From Megaleporinus macrocephalus (Eukaryota > Chordata > Actinopteri > Characiformes > Anostomidae), in contig CM038706.1 in the NCBI GenBank assembly GCA_021613375.1, positions 20,774,866 through 20,838,865 on the forward strand: a DNA stretch of 64,000 bases. Direction: 5' to 3'. Positions 25,006-39,350 of the stretch are shown here, piece after piece. The translations under genes were made by a program, and so were the position numbers. Each line of letters begins with the position of its first letter. The stretch's first letter is position 1. The notes under the pieces are model-generated. The model was not told where the DNA came from and ran no database searches. It worked only from the letters and a program-made list of their open reading frames with translations.

Positions 25006-28000
25006 CCTATAATATGTCTATTCATCATGAAACTGAAACATGATGTTAATGACAGCTGCTGCATTTAATTGTTGTCGAATATTTAATTGTTGTAGAACAT
25101 AAGACTGCAGTGTATTTTGAAAATTACAAAATACAAAATTATACCAATTACTAAACGCCTGAATATGGAACTATATAACTCAACACATATTTTGAAAGAC
25201 ATATGGAAATATATCCTCGGCATACATAATACCTTTGCATCTGTCCAGACATCTAAAGTTAAAGTAACATGAAATACTTCTTAGTAGTGAATGTGAGCTT
25301 TTCAAATTACATTGGTACACTGCAACCATGATGTGTCTTCTTTGACATTGTGAGCCACAGCTGATATATAACACTAGCAGATTATTTGGTGGGGGAAAAT
25401 TAACAGTCCTGTCAAGGTTTACTAGCCGGGTGGGATAGAGTTATAACCGACAGCCTCCCTCTTCAAAACATGTTAGACAATGAACTTGGTGAGGAGGCCT
25501 GCCACGGGCACAGCTTGTCAACATCAGTCATCCTCAAATATTTACAGAGCAATTGTTAGCTTGCTCGCCCTGCCCCTGACAGAGATACCACTCAAATCTG
25601 TCCTATTCTTTTCTCTCTCTGCTGCACAGATTAAGAGACTTGGAGGGCCGTGTCACTCGCTTCCCCCTCTAACTCCTCCCTTCACCCCCCTGGAGCACCT
25701 TCGGCCATGGCAGGGGTGCTAATCCATGGCCCTGGCATTCCTCTCCGCTTTGCAGGACTCTTGTCAGCTCCCGGAGGTGCGGATGCTTGGCTGTCAGAGC
25801 TACTTCAGAATGGATGGATGGAAAGCTGAACCCAGCGAAGCTCACGTGTGATCTGCCCATGTAGTGCCATGGAAAAACACAATCATTTTCATGGCTCTTT
25901 ATGTTTTCCTAAGAGCGGTCAGATTCTGCTGTCAAGTGCTGGTCTATATGGAAACAAGTATGTGCAAAAGACTTGCAGGTTAAGAAAGAGCTGGGAAGTT
26001 GAACCAGCAATCTGAATAGTGTTTTACGATACATAAAGAAACGTGTGTGTACTGCTGCTATACTACGATCAGAACAACCCTAACCATTGGTCTTTTAGGG
26101 TTCCTCCTCACATCCTAGAGGGCAGGGTCAAAAGAGATGTCAGTGGAAATAATGGATTCTCCATGTGTCCTACGGTAGTATTACATTAGTAGCATTAGAC
26201 AAATACATTATTAATACAGTACATAACTATTCATAATTAATCTTTACAACATACAGATTTCAGGATACATTACTACATGCTATTAATACACTATAAAGAC
26301 TGTTTGTGAACTTTCCAGAGTCACATGTTCCTTTTCCTATTTATTACTTGTAGATGGAAGGAGCCAGACAGCAGCTGAATGTTAATGCACTCCACGGCCG
26401 ATGAAGATATATGAGCGCTCAGTTTTGTTTTTCCTATTAGCCAAGCATCTGGAAGGACTGGTTCTTTGAGTGAAACCCAACCTCTCCTTCACAGGTGAAA
26501 TAATCCACGGGCCCTTGGTCGAAGACAGCGTCTGGACGTGATGGAGCTGCAAGACTCTAACATCTCCTTCCATCCTTCCATATTTTTATGCCAGCGTTTA
26601 TTGGGGTTTATTTACCACACCTCCAAAGGTTAAACATACTAATCTCTTATCTAGAGTATCAGTCAAAATAGCACATGGTAAGGCAGCGATTGACGTGAGA
26701 GTAGAAAGACACTTGTGCATGCCTCTCCCTAGATCTGGTTGCCCCTCTGCATGACTCAAGCTGCCAACATGACAGCTCCACCTGGCCCGAGCAGACAGCC
26801 AGCTGGCCCCGACTATGATTTACGGCCTGCGTAAACTTACTCAGCGGGACCGCCGACACATTTGTGCATTCACTCACACGTAGAAGTGTTACATGATGCT
26901 AAGAGGCATTAATACCAGGGGTCCACCGAGACTGAGTGACAGCAATAAATGTTTAGAGCCGTACTTATCACTTTTCAAAAAGGGGCTCTTTGTCCGTGCG
27001 GATGATTCTGGAAATCAATGAAGCGGATTTATGTAGTATGCAGGAGATTACGCCAACCTGGCTCTTGGATCTGCATTGCATTCTCAATGGTATCAGCCCA
27101 TAAAACAGCAATGATATCGTAAAAACCAAACGCACACCCGATAGCAGGCTCCCATGCTTCAGCCTCGTGAGTATTCTGATACCTTGTTTGATTTTCATTT
27201 TTCAAGGCCAGTGTATTAATCTTTTGGCAGGATGTAAAATTCTGCTTGAGGAAGGGGTTTAAAAAGGCTATGCTCTCCCAACGTTCTCTACCTTTTACAG
27301 TTGCAAGGTCTTTCACTTAAATATTAACAATGCCAAAACCTGCATATTACGCAGAGGTCTTCAGTCAAGTACGGGACCTGGTTTGCAGCGAGCCTGTGTG
27401 TACGTTTATAGCGGCTGTGCTATCTCTCTCATGCACAGTAGTGCTATACATGCAAACTCTGAAATGCCAAAATAAAGCTGTCTGCTTGACATATGATACC
27501 AATAAAGAGAATGAATGAATTCCTGCAAAGGGCAATGTTGAGGGTCTAGCGGTGTCTAACACTGTTACTGTTGTTATAAAGGTTGCGTCTTTTTAACGGT
27601 ACAACGCTGGACATGCTTTCTTATGAATTCCCATTTTTTGCATTTTTCAAGCTCATGCAGATGCTACTTCTTGGCTCGTCTCTTTCTCGAACACTACTGA
27701 AGGCAGGGCTACAACGATATGTCTTGTAAGCGTGCTCGTTTTAGCGTCAAAAAAACAGAAGCGATTTACCCCGAGACAGATCTTGGGAGGTTTCGCATCT
27801 GTAAAGGGTTACATGACGAGCAGTGTAGCCACATATCCTCAGGCAATTTCCATCCTGCTTTGAGGCTAGAAATGAGTAAATAAAACCAGCAGACCACTGA
27901 ACTGCTTCAGAAGAGCCCGGTACATCAGAGACTCTCCATCTTCTCCAGCACTTTTATTTTGCCCATTATATCCCTGTTAATGAGTCGTTGTGAACAGGAG

Positions 28001-28300
28001 AGCTAATATATAGCGGCTATGCATCCTAACGGCCGATAAAAAGAGATGGGCATTATCAGTTTGGATGCCTGTTAATTTGAGTGCGCGGGATAGCCTGTGA
28101 GGTGGGTGATAAATAGGAGTCGGTTTCTCAGCAATGTCATTTGTTTTACGCAGGCAAAATGGAGTCTGGGGGAACTTCACTGGGTTGTTAGCATTCAGCT
28201 CTGAGCTCCTAGGTAAGGACATTTTTTCCTTACTTCAACAGAGGCACTGCAGGGTGTACTATAGACCCAGCTCTAATTAATTTCCATAGCCATTCGTATT
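25002..28300. other. unique non-coding DNA, transposon-poor
   Basis: No interspersed repeat was recognised across 3.3 kb. Parts (25440-25560, 26660-27300, 27940-28220) have the mixed, repeat-free texture of conserved non-coding DNA. Overlapping minus-strand frames of 76 and 95 codons at 26968-27316 lack domains. Confidence 0.4.
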
Positions 28301-29370
28301 ACTCTTTTATGTAAGTGCCAAGTTTTCTAATTGCATTCATCACCAAACCCAGCTTAACTTCCTTAAGTATATTTATTATCGTGCTAACTGCTTCTAAATT
28401 ATTAAACTTAATGATGTAAGCACCAAAAATATGTTGTCCTTTATTTTCTCCACAGAGAATCAATGTTATGCATTAGCAGTATAAATTAAGTCATACTTTA
28501 CCTAGGCATGTTGCTGCCTTCGATACATTCCCTTAGTAAGATGTATTCTCCCAGCCGAACGCTCCCCAGGCCACTTGGGGAAAGGATGATATAGTTCATT
28601 CTAATGAAAGAGCTTGCGACTGGTAATGGCTTAAATGATGCATTTGCACTAAAGAAAATGTGCTGGAGCGAGAGAGAAGCAGGATTATTCAGTGGCTAAC
28701 CAAGGTGTGATGTCACTAGTCGTATATAAACCTGACACCCTGGCATTTATGATATTAAAAACCTAATCATGAACCGTAATGTTTACAGAGAAAATGCCTG
28801 CTAATACTAAAGCCAGTACTCGCCCTGCTCTGTACATTAGACATGGCTTTCCCTGGAATGGTTAACTCAGTAAATAGCCGAGACTTTTAACAGTACAGCA
28901 TTTAAATAGTGCTGGGATCTCATCACTAATACATATGGGGATTAGGTTTCAAGTTATTACACTAGAAATATCTCATATTTCAGTAAATTTGCTTTATCTG
29001 AACGTAACATTTTCCTCTCAACACTTGTGTGTGTGTGTATATGGGGGGGGGGGTACAAATGACTTCCTCTTTCTCATCTTGATTTACATTTTCGGAACAT
29101 CTTCTTAGAAACAGATAGGGTGGAGAAAATGGCTCCTCTGAGTGGCTGCATGGTTATAGTGATTGGTGGTCTCATCTGCCGAATCCATTGCATTAGTATC
29201 TGCTCCCCCGATCTCAAATGGCCTCCGCTACACTCTCAGGCCAAAGAGCACTCACTTGGAGGGAAGATAAACTAAGATTACTCCTCGATCCCATTCCAAA
29301 AGTGCCATCTATCACTGGGCCCTCCATGTGACTTCAATTACATTAACGAGCTTAATGTTAGTGTTAAAAC
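28301..29370. other. unique DNA with GT/G11 tract
   Basis: A short GT run (29025-29038) is followed by G11 at 29043-29053. The rest is unique. Confidence 0.5.
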
Positions 29371-30060
29371 ACAGTTAAGGACAGACCAGGGGCCATGGCT
29401 GAGCTAGGTGCCTGTGACTAATGACTAACCTGCCTGAAAAACACAAAAGAAAATTCCTTTTGCTGAGCTAGATATTCCAGGAGAGCTCGCATCATGTTCT
29501 TTTCTTTTTTAATTCTCGTCTCATGATCTATCCTCCCCAATCACTAATTGCGTGATTCTTCTTGTCTTCTTCAACTTATTCCAGACAGGTTATTTCAGCT
29601 TGTTATCGGGAAAGCATTTATCCACTTGGAATTATTACTTTGCAAGGCCCTCCCACAGCAACATAAACAGTAGTGAATCTTTTAGAGTTATGGTAAAGCC
29701 TTTCCTCATTAGATGGGCAATCGACTGGGGGAGAGGAAGCCCCAATTCCAGCCTTTATTGAGTGTAAAGGAGAGCCAGACTGACATTTACATCTCCTAGT
29801 TCTTCATGACTGGCTGGCTGGGAAATCGGCCCATAGATCTCCCTTTTGAGGAGGGTGTTAGAGCAAAAGACCAGACCCAATTTACCGCCCTGACTTATGA
29901 TTCCAGCCAGAGGTTCACGTCTTTGATAGGGAGATTCCGACGGAAGTTTCAATATATCAGTATAATAATGTGCTAAGCTTTTCAATATATTTTCTTCTTT
30001 AATATTAAAGGCCTGGATATTCACATCGGATCCCCGGAAAGCTCTTAAGGTTGAATGATC
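29371..30060. other. unique block, weak regulatory candidate
   Basis: Repeat-free mixed sequence. An 89-codon minus-strand frame (29755-30024) has no domain. It is flagged only for its texture next to the AT-rich stretch at 30061-30140. Confidence 0.25.
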
Positions 30061-32655
30061 AAAGTAAATAATAAAAAATAAAAAAATTAAAAGAGAATCT
30101 GTTTTGTTAAATTACTCAAATTAAATAAATATATGAAATTGGGCGAACACGACGCCAGCTTTACTTCATTATGAGAAGCAATTACTCTTAACTTTCTGAA
30201 AGATGAACATTCTCTCTGAAGTTCTCTCTGAGCACAGTTTTTCAGTATTCCTTTCTTCAATAATCTTATTAAACAAAAATCCGCTCATTGCATATGCAGC
30301 AATGGATCACTTTTATGATCTTTGCTGACAGTGCTAGTGCTTTGGCTAGACTGTCTATAACCTGGACAAAGTGTCCACGGTCCACCACTGTGCTTTGCAT
30401 ACATCTATGGCGCTGCTCTTTTCATTTTCTACAGCAATTACACTCCGCTCTCTCCAACAGAAAAGGCTTCCCAATGCCTAACAATGTCACAGAGGAACTC
30501 TTGCCTCCAAACCGTGGTCCAATTAGGCCTGAAATATGATAACTGCTGCACTCATTATTGTGTGATCCGAAAGCGGGAGCGGATAGAGAGGCTGAAGGTT
30601 AGGCCTGGCTTTCAGAAATGATGTGTGGCGTGAGGACTTGTGCTTACACAGCAGAAAAACAGCACAATGACGAGGAGTAGCAAGGCACAGTTGCAGGATA
30701 ATAAATAAATTCTCGTGGATGGATCTCTCTCTTGGGGACGTATATTAAACTGCACACAAATACTACAGAAAAGATCAGTGTCTCGCAGAGAGAGTGGGCA
30801 CTGAAAAATCAATGCATGCCTCAACTAAACCTATTCGTTGTTTCCTAATAACACAGGCACAATGAACTATGGGGAACATTTAGCTAGATATATTTTAAGA
30901 ATTATTTCAAAAGGGACACATAAACAGTTAATCTCTGCTTCCAATTTACAGCTAGATTATAAAAACTGCAGTATGGAGAATCTGCATGAGAAGATGCCAT
31001 GAAGTGATGGCTGATCAATGCTAACCACAGTAGTGAAACATCCACAGCAGTCAATAAGTATTGGCAAAGTAATGAAGTTTTCCTCAGTGCCTCAAAACCA
31101 AAGATAAATACCTTTTCGAAAAAGCAACCAATCTAACTCCACAGCGCCTGGAAGAGGTGACTACAGGGGGCAACGTCTGATTTCCAGCCCATGTCTAACT
31201 GGCATGGAATCGAATGTAGCTGGTGGCTCTTAAGGCTGTCGGTTCTGACATAAGCATTCAGGTCTGTCGTCTCAAAGATAAAGCGCGACTCAGCTAATAG
31301 AAGGATTGATTTTCATGGCTCTTAAATACAACACGGACTGTATGAGGGGAGCCAAGGACGCTCCCTCGGACAGGTAATGACAATCGTCTTTCAGAAATAA
31401 TGGCCTCCGCGCCGCTTTTGAAAATTTTCCAGGTTGCCTCCAATAATGAATTCCTGGTCGATGACACATTGATAGATTCCCATCCATCTGACGGGGACAT
31501 TGTAGCCACAATTTAATTGACAAGAAATGAATTCAGGAGGTTAGGTAGAAGCAGGCTAAATTTCATGTGATCAGCAAGGTTTCAAACAATCACTGGCGAA
31601 GGAAAGTCTGCCCCATATCTATAAGTCATTGTGTTTTATAGGCCATTACGATCTCCAGAGAAAGGCTGCATGGAGAGCGCGGCTTTCTGTCGAAATTAAA
31701 ATGTCAGGGAGAAAGAAGTAGAACAAAACAGGGAATCCGCAATTAATTACATGACCATAAAAATTCAATAATCAGGAGGTAATGCCGTTCTCTGGCACAG
31801 CAGCCTCCGATCGCAGCAAACCAAAATAGAATGCATTCATCTCCACAAATTACATTTGTAATCTGAAAAGGGATACATAGGGATACAGTACAAATCTCCT
31901 TCTTCAGCATGGTCTCAGAGGAAGTTTGTTGACAAATGAACCAGACTGACCACTTTTTAATACAGCAATCATTGGCCACTGAGATTAATGTTCTGGACGC
32001 AAAGAGTAAGATGAACATTTCATAGCTTTCACAGAAATCGCAAGTTGCTTAATAAAACACTTAAGCATTGATCACATCTATACATGCCGTATTACCTTGC
32101 AAACTAAGCTGAAGTCTTTTAAGTCATAGTCAAAGGATTGCTTTTTTAATGTGCCATAATGAAGCAGTCCCGGAACAACGTAATACTCTGAGCTCACTGA
32201 CAGAGCAGAAACATTATATGATATTATACGATAACACCTGGAGACATGTGGAGTTGGCATAATGTCGCTAGCGTAGAATAAGAAGACAAAGAAAACCTGG
32301 CACATGTGGTCGAATGCTCTTTTACTGAGCAGCAGCAAGGGATGCCAAGCCCAAGTCAATCACAGGATGCAGCAGCGTCACCTACAGCCACACAACTCTG
32401 TTTCACAGTAAACATCACAACCACACTAATTACCTCACACAGAGAGCAATAAAACATAAATAACACATAACACATCTTAAACTAACAGCAGCACATTAAT
32501 GTCTCTCCTTACCAGAAGCACAGTGCCTCCCCTGAGCCTCGTTGCATGATCACTTTGCATGGACACACCTCCCACACTTCTATGGCCACACAGCCAGTGG
32601 TGGGGCACCACTGTACTATGGAATGTAGTTATTCTGGGGGTAGCAAGTTATCACA
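30061..32655. other. unique non-coding DNA
   Basis: It opens with an A-rich stretch (about 30062-30095). The interval 31200-32050 is repeat-free and moderately GC. No gene was recognised. Confidence 0.45.
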
Positions 32656-32964
32656 GCTGGAAAAGACCAGCTTTTGCTGGTAGCAGGTGTGAGATAGTCT
32701 AAGCTGGTCTTTGAAGTACTGGCTGAAGTACTGGATATATCATATGCTGATCAATGAGCTGGTTAATCTGGTAGATCAACCTAACTGGCTGATCAGCACA
32801 GGGTATGTTTGCCTTTGAGTTTTTGAGTTTGATGGTCTGGCTGGTCTGCCCCCATGACACACTTGACCAAGATGGTTAACCAGCTTGGTCATTCTGGTTA
32901 TGCTTGTTGGCCAGCTTAATCATGCTTGTTAACTGGCTTGGTAATGCTGGTCATACCAATGAGT
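32656..32964. repeat. degenerate CTGGT/ACCAG minisatellite-like repeat
   Basis: CTGGT, GCTGG and ACCAG words recur at irregular 10-30 bp intervals in both orientations. The first pair (gaccagcttttgctgg at 32665-32680) is nearly palindromic. Similar degenerate ctggt repeats are common in fish genomes. There is no clean period. Confidence 0.65.
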
Positions 32965-35900
32965 TAGGTGAGAAACAGATGTAATGAGCTAACATCCAAT
33001 GTTGTGTCAGTTTAGCTATGTAACATCACTGATGGTTAACAGGAGCTCTTACAGTCATGTTGTTGCTGTTCAAAAACGTCTTCTTGTTTCTATTTTTATT
33101 GTTTCTGCACAACTTGAGTACACCTACAGTCCTTTAGCTTGTGTGAACATTTCATCATAAATGAATCAAGAGAAATGCCACAAAATATCTTTATCTTAAC
33201 CTCCATAAAAAGTTATTTCTCCTATAAATTTGCCATTAAGGAAATACTTGTTTTTTCAGAACTGACGATGTACATTGGGCTGTTGATATAACATGCAATA
33301 TGCTCCGATCATATTCTGACATAAATTCTCACAATGACGGTAAAATATTGACATGTTATCATTCTTGCTTCTGAATAATTCAACATGCCCACATTACTTC
33401 CAACAACAACCTGCTACTTCCTTGTGTGAAGCCTTAAACCAAATGTTCACAACCATGCTGATTTACGTTTAAATAAACATGTTTAAAATCTTTCACAATA
33501 CTATGAGTATTATTCGAGTATTGTTTCATATTTATGAACACTTCCTATAGCATAATGTGTAATATATGCCCACTGAGGGAGAAGAAGCTTAGCTAATTGC
33601 TTCTAATGATTTCCCAAATAATAAGCGCCCTGAGGACATCAATCGGAATCCAATAGTGTAAGTGTCGTTAATGTAAAAGAAGACACAGTGTTATGTGGCT
33701 TTCATTGACTTCTACATCAGCTGGTTTGGACAAAACTCTACTAGCTATGTATCTGTCACTGCAGTAGTTAGAGGAGAGAAAGTTAATCAGAGAGATACCT
33801 TAAAGAGAGACTATTATTGACTCAAGGTGATTTCTTGCTAGAGGAGACAATTTTACATACAGAGTAGTGCCTGAGTTGTGCAGTCATGCTGCTGCATTCA
33901 TGTGGGTAGCTCTGAATTTCAGCCCAGTCTAAATTATGAAGTCAATAAGCTATTGAAAGAAATTCATGCAATTTTCCCTTTTCTGAAGATAAAAAGAAAC
34001 TTCCATCTTCAAAGATGGTTGGAACCGTTATATTTAAGAAAGTGGAGCTACATACAAAACCAATGTATCTAGCCAGTAATGGAAGCTTGTACCGTTCCTT
34101 CAAATGTGGTTAAGTAATGTCAAATTTACTTGCTGATGCTGAGGTTTCCGACATTGTATGGAATGCAATCTATAAAAATGACAACCTCTTACTTAACTAA
34201 AACCATAGTAGCAGCCATCTTAAATGTAGAACAACACAATGGCCTACTTTACATACACTGAAACTACTCTGCCCCCAGTTTGAGAAACAACAGCGATAGA
34301 TTTGAGATGAATGCGGCATAGCAACAATAAATTCTGTGCCTCTTCTTAGCTTGACAATGAAACAACCAAGAAGCTCTTTGTCCACTTAATTTAGGAAACT
34401 ATGGTGGCCCACATGACATTGGTTTGAGGAAAAACTACAAATCACAAACGTTCGGGTGATAAAATTATATATAAAAAATGATATGTATATACATTTATTG
34501 CATTTTCCTTATCTTTGTACTTATATCAAATCCACTGCTTTCTTTGTTCATACAATACTAAAGTGCTAGGAAGTCTTTTTTCCACACAAAGGGGACTGTG
34601 GTTATTATATTTAGTTAAAAGAGAAATTCTACCCCTACACCAACATAGGGCGTTGACTGGAACAATCAATGTTACATTTCTTTGCCATTGTAAATCACTC
34701 CAGCTAAAATTTTAATCATAGGGAGATCTTAATGTTGAATGTTGATTTGTCTACTTCCATTGTTGGTGTGTTGCTGCACAAAAGAGGAAATCCATTGCAG
34801 ATTACTACAGCTGCTTTACTACAGCTTGACTCAACTTGCTTTTCCACTACAGACACAGTTCCCCTCACTGTATCTGGTCATTGCGTCACAGCACGAAACT
34901 GTTAGGACGTGAAAATGCTAAAAAATAGTAACCACACCAGATACCAGGTTTGCTTAAAAGAAAAACAGAGAAAGATGATGCCATGCAGTGGAAAAGCATT
35001 TTCCCCCATTAACATTAAGCATTAACCCCATTGCAAACTGTAATGGGGTTATTTTACTTATTACTTTCTAGTTAGAAATAGTAAACATCATTATGCTTTT
35101 AACTTAAACATATACTGTATATTAGTAGATACAACTACCTCAGAGTAAAATCATTATGAGAAAAGTATTAAATGCTTACCATGTGGTAATGAAACTGTAA
35201 ACCAATTTCCTTTTTCTTTTCTGACAAAAACAAAACATTATCTGGCCCTGACTCAGATTCAGCTACTTCGAAGTCTTGGTCTTGACGGTGATTTACCTCT
35301 AGTGGTCTTAACTACAACAATACTTCTCTGTTTTTTTTGTGCAATTCAAAACAGTCAAAATATATTGTCGGATCTCTTACTTCACATCATCCTGCTCCAC
35401 AGTAATTCTACACTGGTCAGTTTCACAATCCAAGCTGTGCAGTGAACTAACACAGATAAAAAAATAAGTACAATGTCAGACACGGGTAATGTTCAGACAG
35501 AATTCATATTTTAAATATGTTTTGCATAATGTATGTTATTCATTTACAAACATACAGTGACCTACATGTAAAGAAATTCTTATTTAGGCAGTAACAGCTA
35601 TGTGACTACAGGAATCTGAGCTCTGTGTGTAACACTAATTTATTACCGGACACAGTAATTACATTGCTGTAGCATGTTACTTTGTTCCATGTTACCCTCA
35701 ACACTGTCTACTTCACAATTCTGTTTTCCAAAGTGTTAACTTTATGGGGAAAAAATCATGAAATCACGATACTTGGCATGTCACAAGTGCTAAAAATCAG
35801 GAGAGGCTTGTTTTGCGAACTGTGATTATATCATGTCAAGGGGCCTCACCTTCAGTAAATATTAAGTTAACATTTTCCACTTTAACTGTTCAGTCATTAG

Positions 35901-36700
35901 TCCTGGTTTCAAATTTAAAAAGCCCCTCACCCAAAAAAAAAAGTGTCAGTTCCAATAACATACCCAGTGCAATGAATGTGTACTTCTCTCTACTCTTGTC
36001 AACATGCGAGACTCGGAGTTGGGTCATCTGCAGTCCCTCTCAGAACTACACACCATAGGGATGTGAGCAGTCGTAACTGATGGTAATCTCTTAGTGAGTG
36101 TTTGGTCTTTAGATTGCCAGTGTGTCATTTTCCCTCCGTGGGGAATCTCTGTGGTCTGTCCTCTGTTTACATCTCTGCTCTTCAGCTCAGGATCTGATTG
36201 GAGCTGACACTGGTAAAGCAGAGCGAGAATGCCCTCCTGAGACAGCTCGATACACACTGCATACAGGCCAGGAGATTCAATTCAACGCAAAGCATTCCTC
36301 ATACCCTCACCATAAATATCCGACATGTAATAGATCAAAAGCCCTTTCAGTGTCAAGTGTGCGTGTGTGCGCAGGGGGAAGGGAGGGGGTAAAAAATGTG
36401 CGCCGGCATCAAGAAGAGTGCCTGCACTGTGAATTATATACAGTAATCTGCACAAATTATTACTGGCTAACTGCCCCTAATGAATCCAGCCAGATCAAAA
36501 TGGATTACAGTCCCAATGAGAGCATCCATTTCACCCCATAGTGGAGCGTGGCAGTCTGGGGCCTACACAAGGAAATCAAACTGGCTTTGGTCTTCCCTGG
36601 ATTTCACGTCAGTGTTCCACCTGAGGAGTGTAAAGAAGCAGATGCTTATACAGTAATGAGGACAAATGGAACATTAGGAATGATAGCTTGTCACTGGCGT
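32965..36700. other. AT-rich non-coding DNA
   Basis: There is no gene or clear repeat from 32965 to about 36050, and open frames are short. From about 36050 composition becomes more mixed. A 139-codon plus-strand frame at 36122-36541 has no recognisable domain or splice context. Confidence 0.45.
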
Positions 36701-38400
36701 GTTTGATAACAGTATTCGAAACGATGTGCCAATTTTTCAATTAACCACCGAGTACCACCTACTCTTATTACCCCTCTTTTCTAATTAGTAGGCAGGCAGT
36801 TGATCTTCTTACTGCTGTCACCGGCACCTATGCTGCCGCCAACCAGCGTAACCAGACAGCTCTCTCTCTCGGTTTGTCATAGTTTATAATATGAGCGCCT
36901 GCTTTGCCTTTTAATTATTGAGCACGCTCTGACACACTAATAAGTAGAATCTACGCTTCTTGTCTCGTAGGGTGAGAAAAATCGGGGCTCGCGCATGAGC
37001 CGGTGAATTTATTCTTTCACGCTTCTCATAAAACTGCACCCGTAGCTAAATCGAATTTAATATTTCATTTCATTTATTGCCCAAGAGCAACAAAATGAGA
37101 TATTGGAATTTTTCTATTGATTTTTAGGTCCATTCAAGAGAAACAGCAGTTCCTTACCCTTTCCAGCTTCATTCCAGATCTAATTATAGAGAATATACAC
37201 AGAAAATGTGCTACATTTGCCTTAGTGACTTCTCAACATATTGCATCCTCAAAATATTACTAAGGTTGATCTTCTTTTTTTCTTGGCTATTCAATTGCAT
37301 CCCGTGATTTGGATCAAAGCCGGTGAGCTCACTGTCAGGAGGAGTTGAGCTACACAAAGAGTTTGAACTCTCCTCTCTTCGCGTATGACCGGAAAGCCTT
37401 TTAATTTGAGGAATGCTGCAGGGCCATATTTCACCCCCATCCTGTTGTCTTGCATTATCTTGGTAAACATCCCAGGTACTAATTTGATATATTGTGAAGC
37501 AGGCTGTTCTCCTTCCAGCTTGGTCCGCGTGATTGATGAATGACTGGAAGATGAAATAGCGACTGAGATTTATGGCCTGCCGGCACATCGAATATGTATG
37601 ATTATCAGCGGCACGCTGAAAGCTACTGCTTTTGAGTGATAGGCCGAGGGAGAGTGATCTAGCAAATGAGTCGGCATGCGTGGGGCGGCGAGGGAGGGGC
37701 TGGCACACCGTGCTCGTTTGTATCTCTGCTGTAGTCCTCGGCTCCACGCCGCAAGCAGCTCTGTCCTGCAGATGCTTTGCAGAGTTATAGATCTCATCTC
37801 CTTCAGCCATGCAGAAGGCCTGTCCTCACTTTTTCGCTCTCAGCTCGGCCTATAACACCATCTCTCTCTCTGAGGCCTTAGAGTTGGGCTGTAACAAAGT
37901 GCTGTAATTTTGCTCCAGAAAGGCCTTCCATTTGGCTATGCACCCTAGAAATATTTGTCTCCCCTCTGATTTAGCTATAATGCCCACTGGCATTTCTGAG
38001 CGCTTAGAATGAGTCCGCTCCTAATTGATTGATGGCACGTGGTCATAAATCCCCCCATACCCCAAAACCTGGTGGAGTTTATTGATCCTGCAGGAGCGCT
38101 TGCGCCTCTCAGCATATGTCACCGCACTCGCTCATAGGCAGCTAAGTAGGAGGCATATTTTACAGTGAGGGCATTATCATATGCACGCTATGCCCATTGT
38201 TATCTGCATCAGTGATTTAATGTGAGACAGCATGACTTGCACGGCACCCTGGAGAGGATTTGATTTGGTGTGTGGCCCAATTTATATATTTACATGCCGC
38301 CATAAATAACATTAATGCTCCTCGGTGGATTGCTGGAAGTAATTGTTTATCCACTTCCTACCGGACGTGCTTGACAATATTCTTGATGTACGGCCCCTAG
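36701..38400. promoter_or_regulatory. candidate regulatory block with PBX-HOX-type sites
   Basis: This is 1.7 kb of repeat-free sequence. Two PBX-HOX-like decamers occur: TGATTGATGA at 37530-37539 and TGATTGATGG at 38026-38035, the latter overlapping a TAATTG homeodomain core. A CTGTCA (MEIS-type) site lies at 37332-37337. The texture resembles vertebrate conserved non-coding DNA, but that cannot be tested from one sequence. The longest open frame of the window lies inside. Confidence 0.3.
37211..37810 (-). other. longest open frame (199 codons), probably non-coding
   Basis: The minus-strand frame is open for 199 codons. I see no domain, signal peptide, transmembrane segment or repeat in it. 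It has a Ser-rich stretch near residues 50-65 and polar composition throughout. It is not flanked by recognised exons and overlaps PBX-HOX-like sequence. An open frame this long is unusual but not impossible in 64 kb. A single-exon gene or an exon of an unannotated transcript cannot be excluded. Confidence 0.12.
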
Positions 38401-39057
38401 CTCAGTTTTAAAGGATTGCACGGTGGCGGTGACTTTAGAGCTTGTATAGTGTAAGGTGCTCTCAGGTTTATGCTGAGCTGCAGTTCTACAGTCGAATCAC
38501 CCGCCCACCAGCTTCTTCGGGCTCTGACAGTAATGATGAAGGCCTTCTCTCATGCACTCCCACGTTCTCTCACGCACTTCCAGCAGGCCGGTCAGCACAA
38601 CAGATGTACAGCCACAGAGCCATGGTTCAGCTCCGCGTGAGCCTCTAGCATGGCTGAAGAGGCGAGTAGCCTCAGGGAAGAGCCTCCATCCTCGGGTGGC
38701 CTTGCTAGTCTCCCTTGTCTTGTGCTTTCCAGGCCACTTAAATGGTCCATTCATGTGATGCTGGCACATTCCCAAGTGACGTGTGAGGTGCAGTAACAAC
38801 ATAAGGACTTATCATTCTCTAATTGTAATTAAATCAAGATCTCACATGGCTTGAGAGGACCTGACAGCTTGGTCCTTGTGGCGCTGTGATAATACAATTG
38901 AGCCAGGCTGGTCAGGCAAAGCTGGGCAGCCCTGCAAATGACGCTGGAAGGGAGCTGACAGGTAGCAGACTTCAGCCACACTTCCTGTGTACACAGCAGA
39001 CATGGTGTATATATGTAACATACATACAAAATGCATAGAGAATGTATAAGGAAACTG
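38401..39057. other. unique non-coding DNA
   Basis: Repeat-free. The part 38820-38965 has mixed composition with ctgacag words near 38857 and 38955. No gene was recognised. Confidence 0.4.
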
Positions 39058-39350
39058 AAATATATATTGCAATGTGAAGAAATATATTCCAATATGTAAA
39101 TAGAATATATTGCCACTGTTATACTAAAACCTTACTCCAATATTGTGTGCACACACAGTAGATAAGCATCCAAAAAATAAAATACACTACTTGCAGAGTA
39201 TGTTTGGAATATATAAGGGTGTGGAATATATTGAAATGTTTTCCAAAATATGTTTAAATATTGCAAACAGTAAATAGAATATAGTGTATTGTTGCTATTA
39301 TATTTAAAACTTTGTAAGAATGGGGCAATGTGTGCATATACAGTGTGATA
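39058..39350. repeat. degenerate AATATATTG repeat, two units
   Basis: Two related units begin near 39058 and 39223 (about 165 bp apart). Both read through aatatattg, then gtaaatagaatata, then a ttatact/ttatatt block, then caatntgtg. A third, more diverged unit lies at about 40004-40087. This is either an old tandem duplication or fragments of one transposon family. Confidence 0.5.

Noticed and set aside
31155..31174. CTCF-like acagggggcaac
   Set aside because: Only the AGGGGGC core fits; about 11 of 15 consensus positions match, which is too weak. The words at 39432 and 40616 (about 12 of 15) are also too weak.
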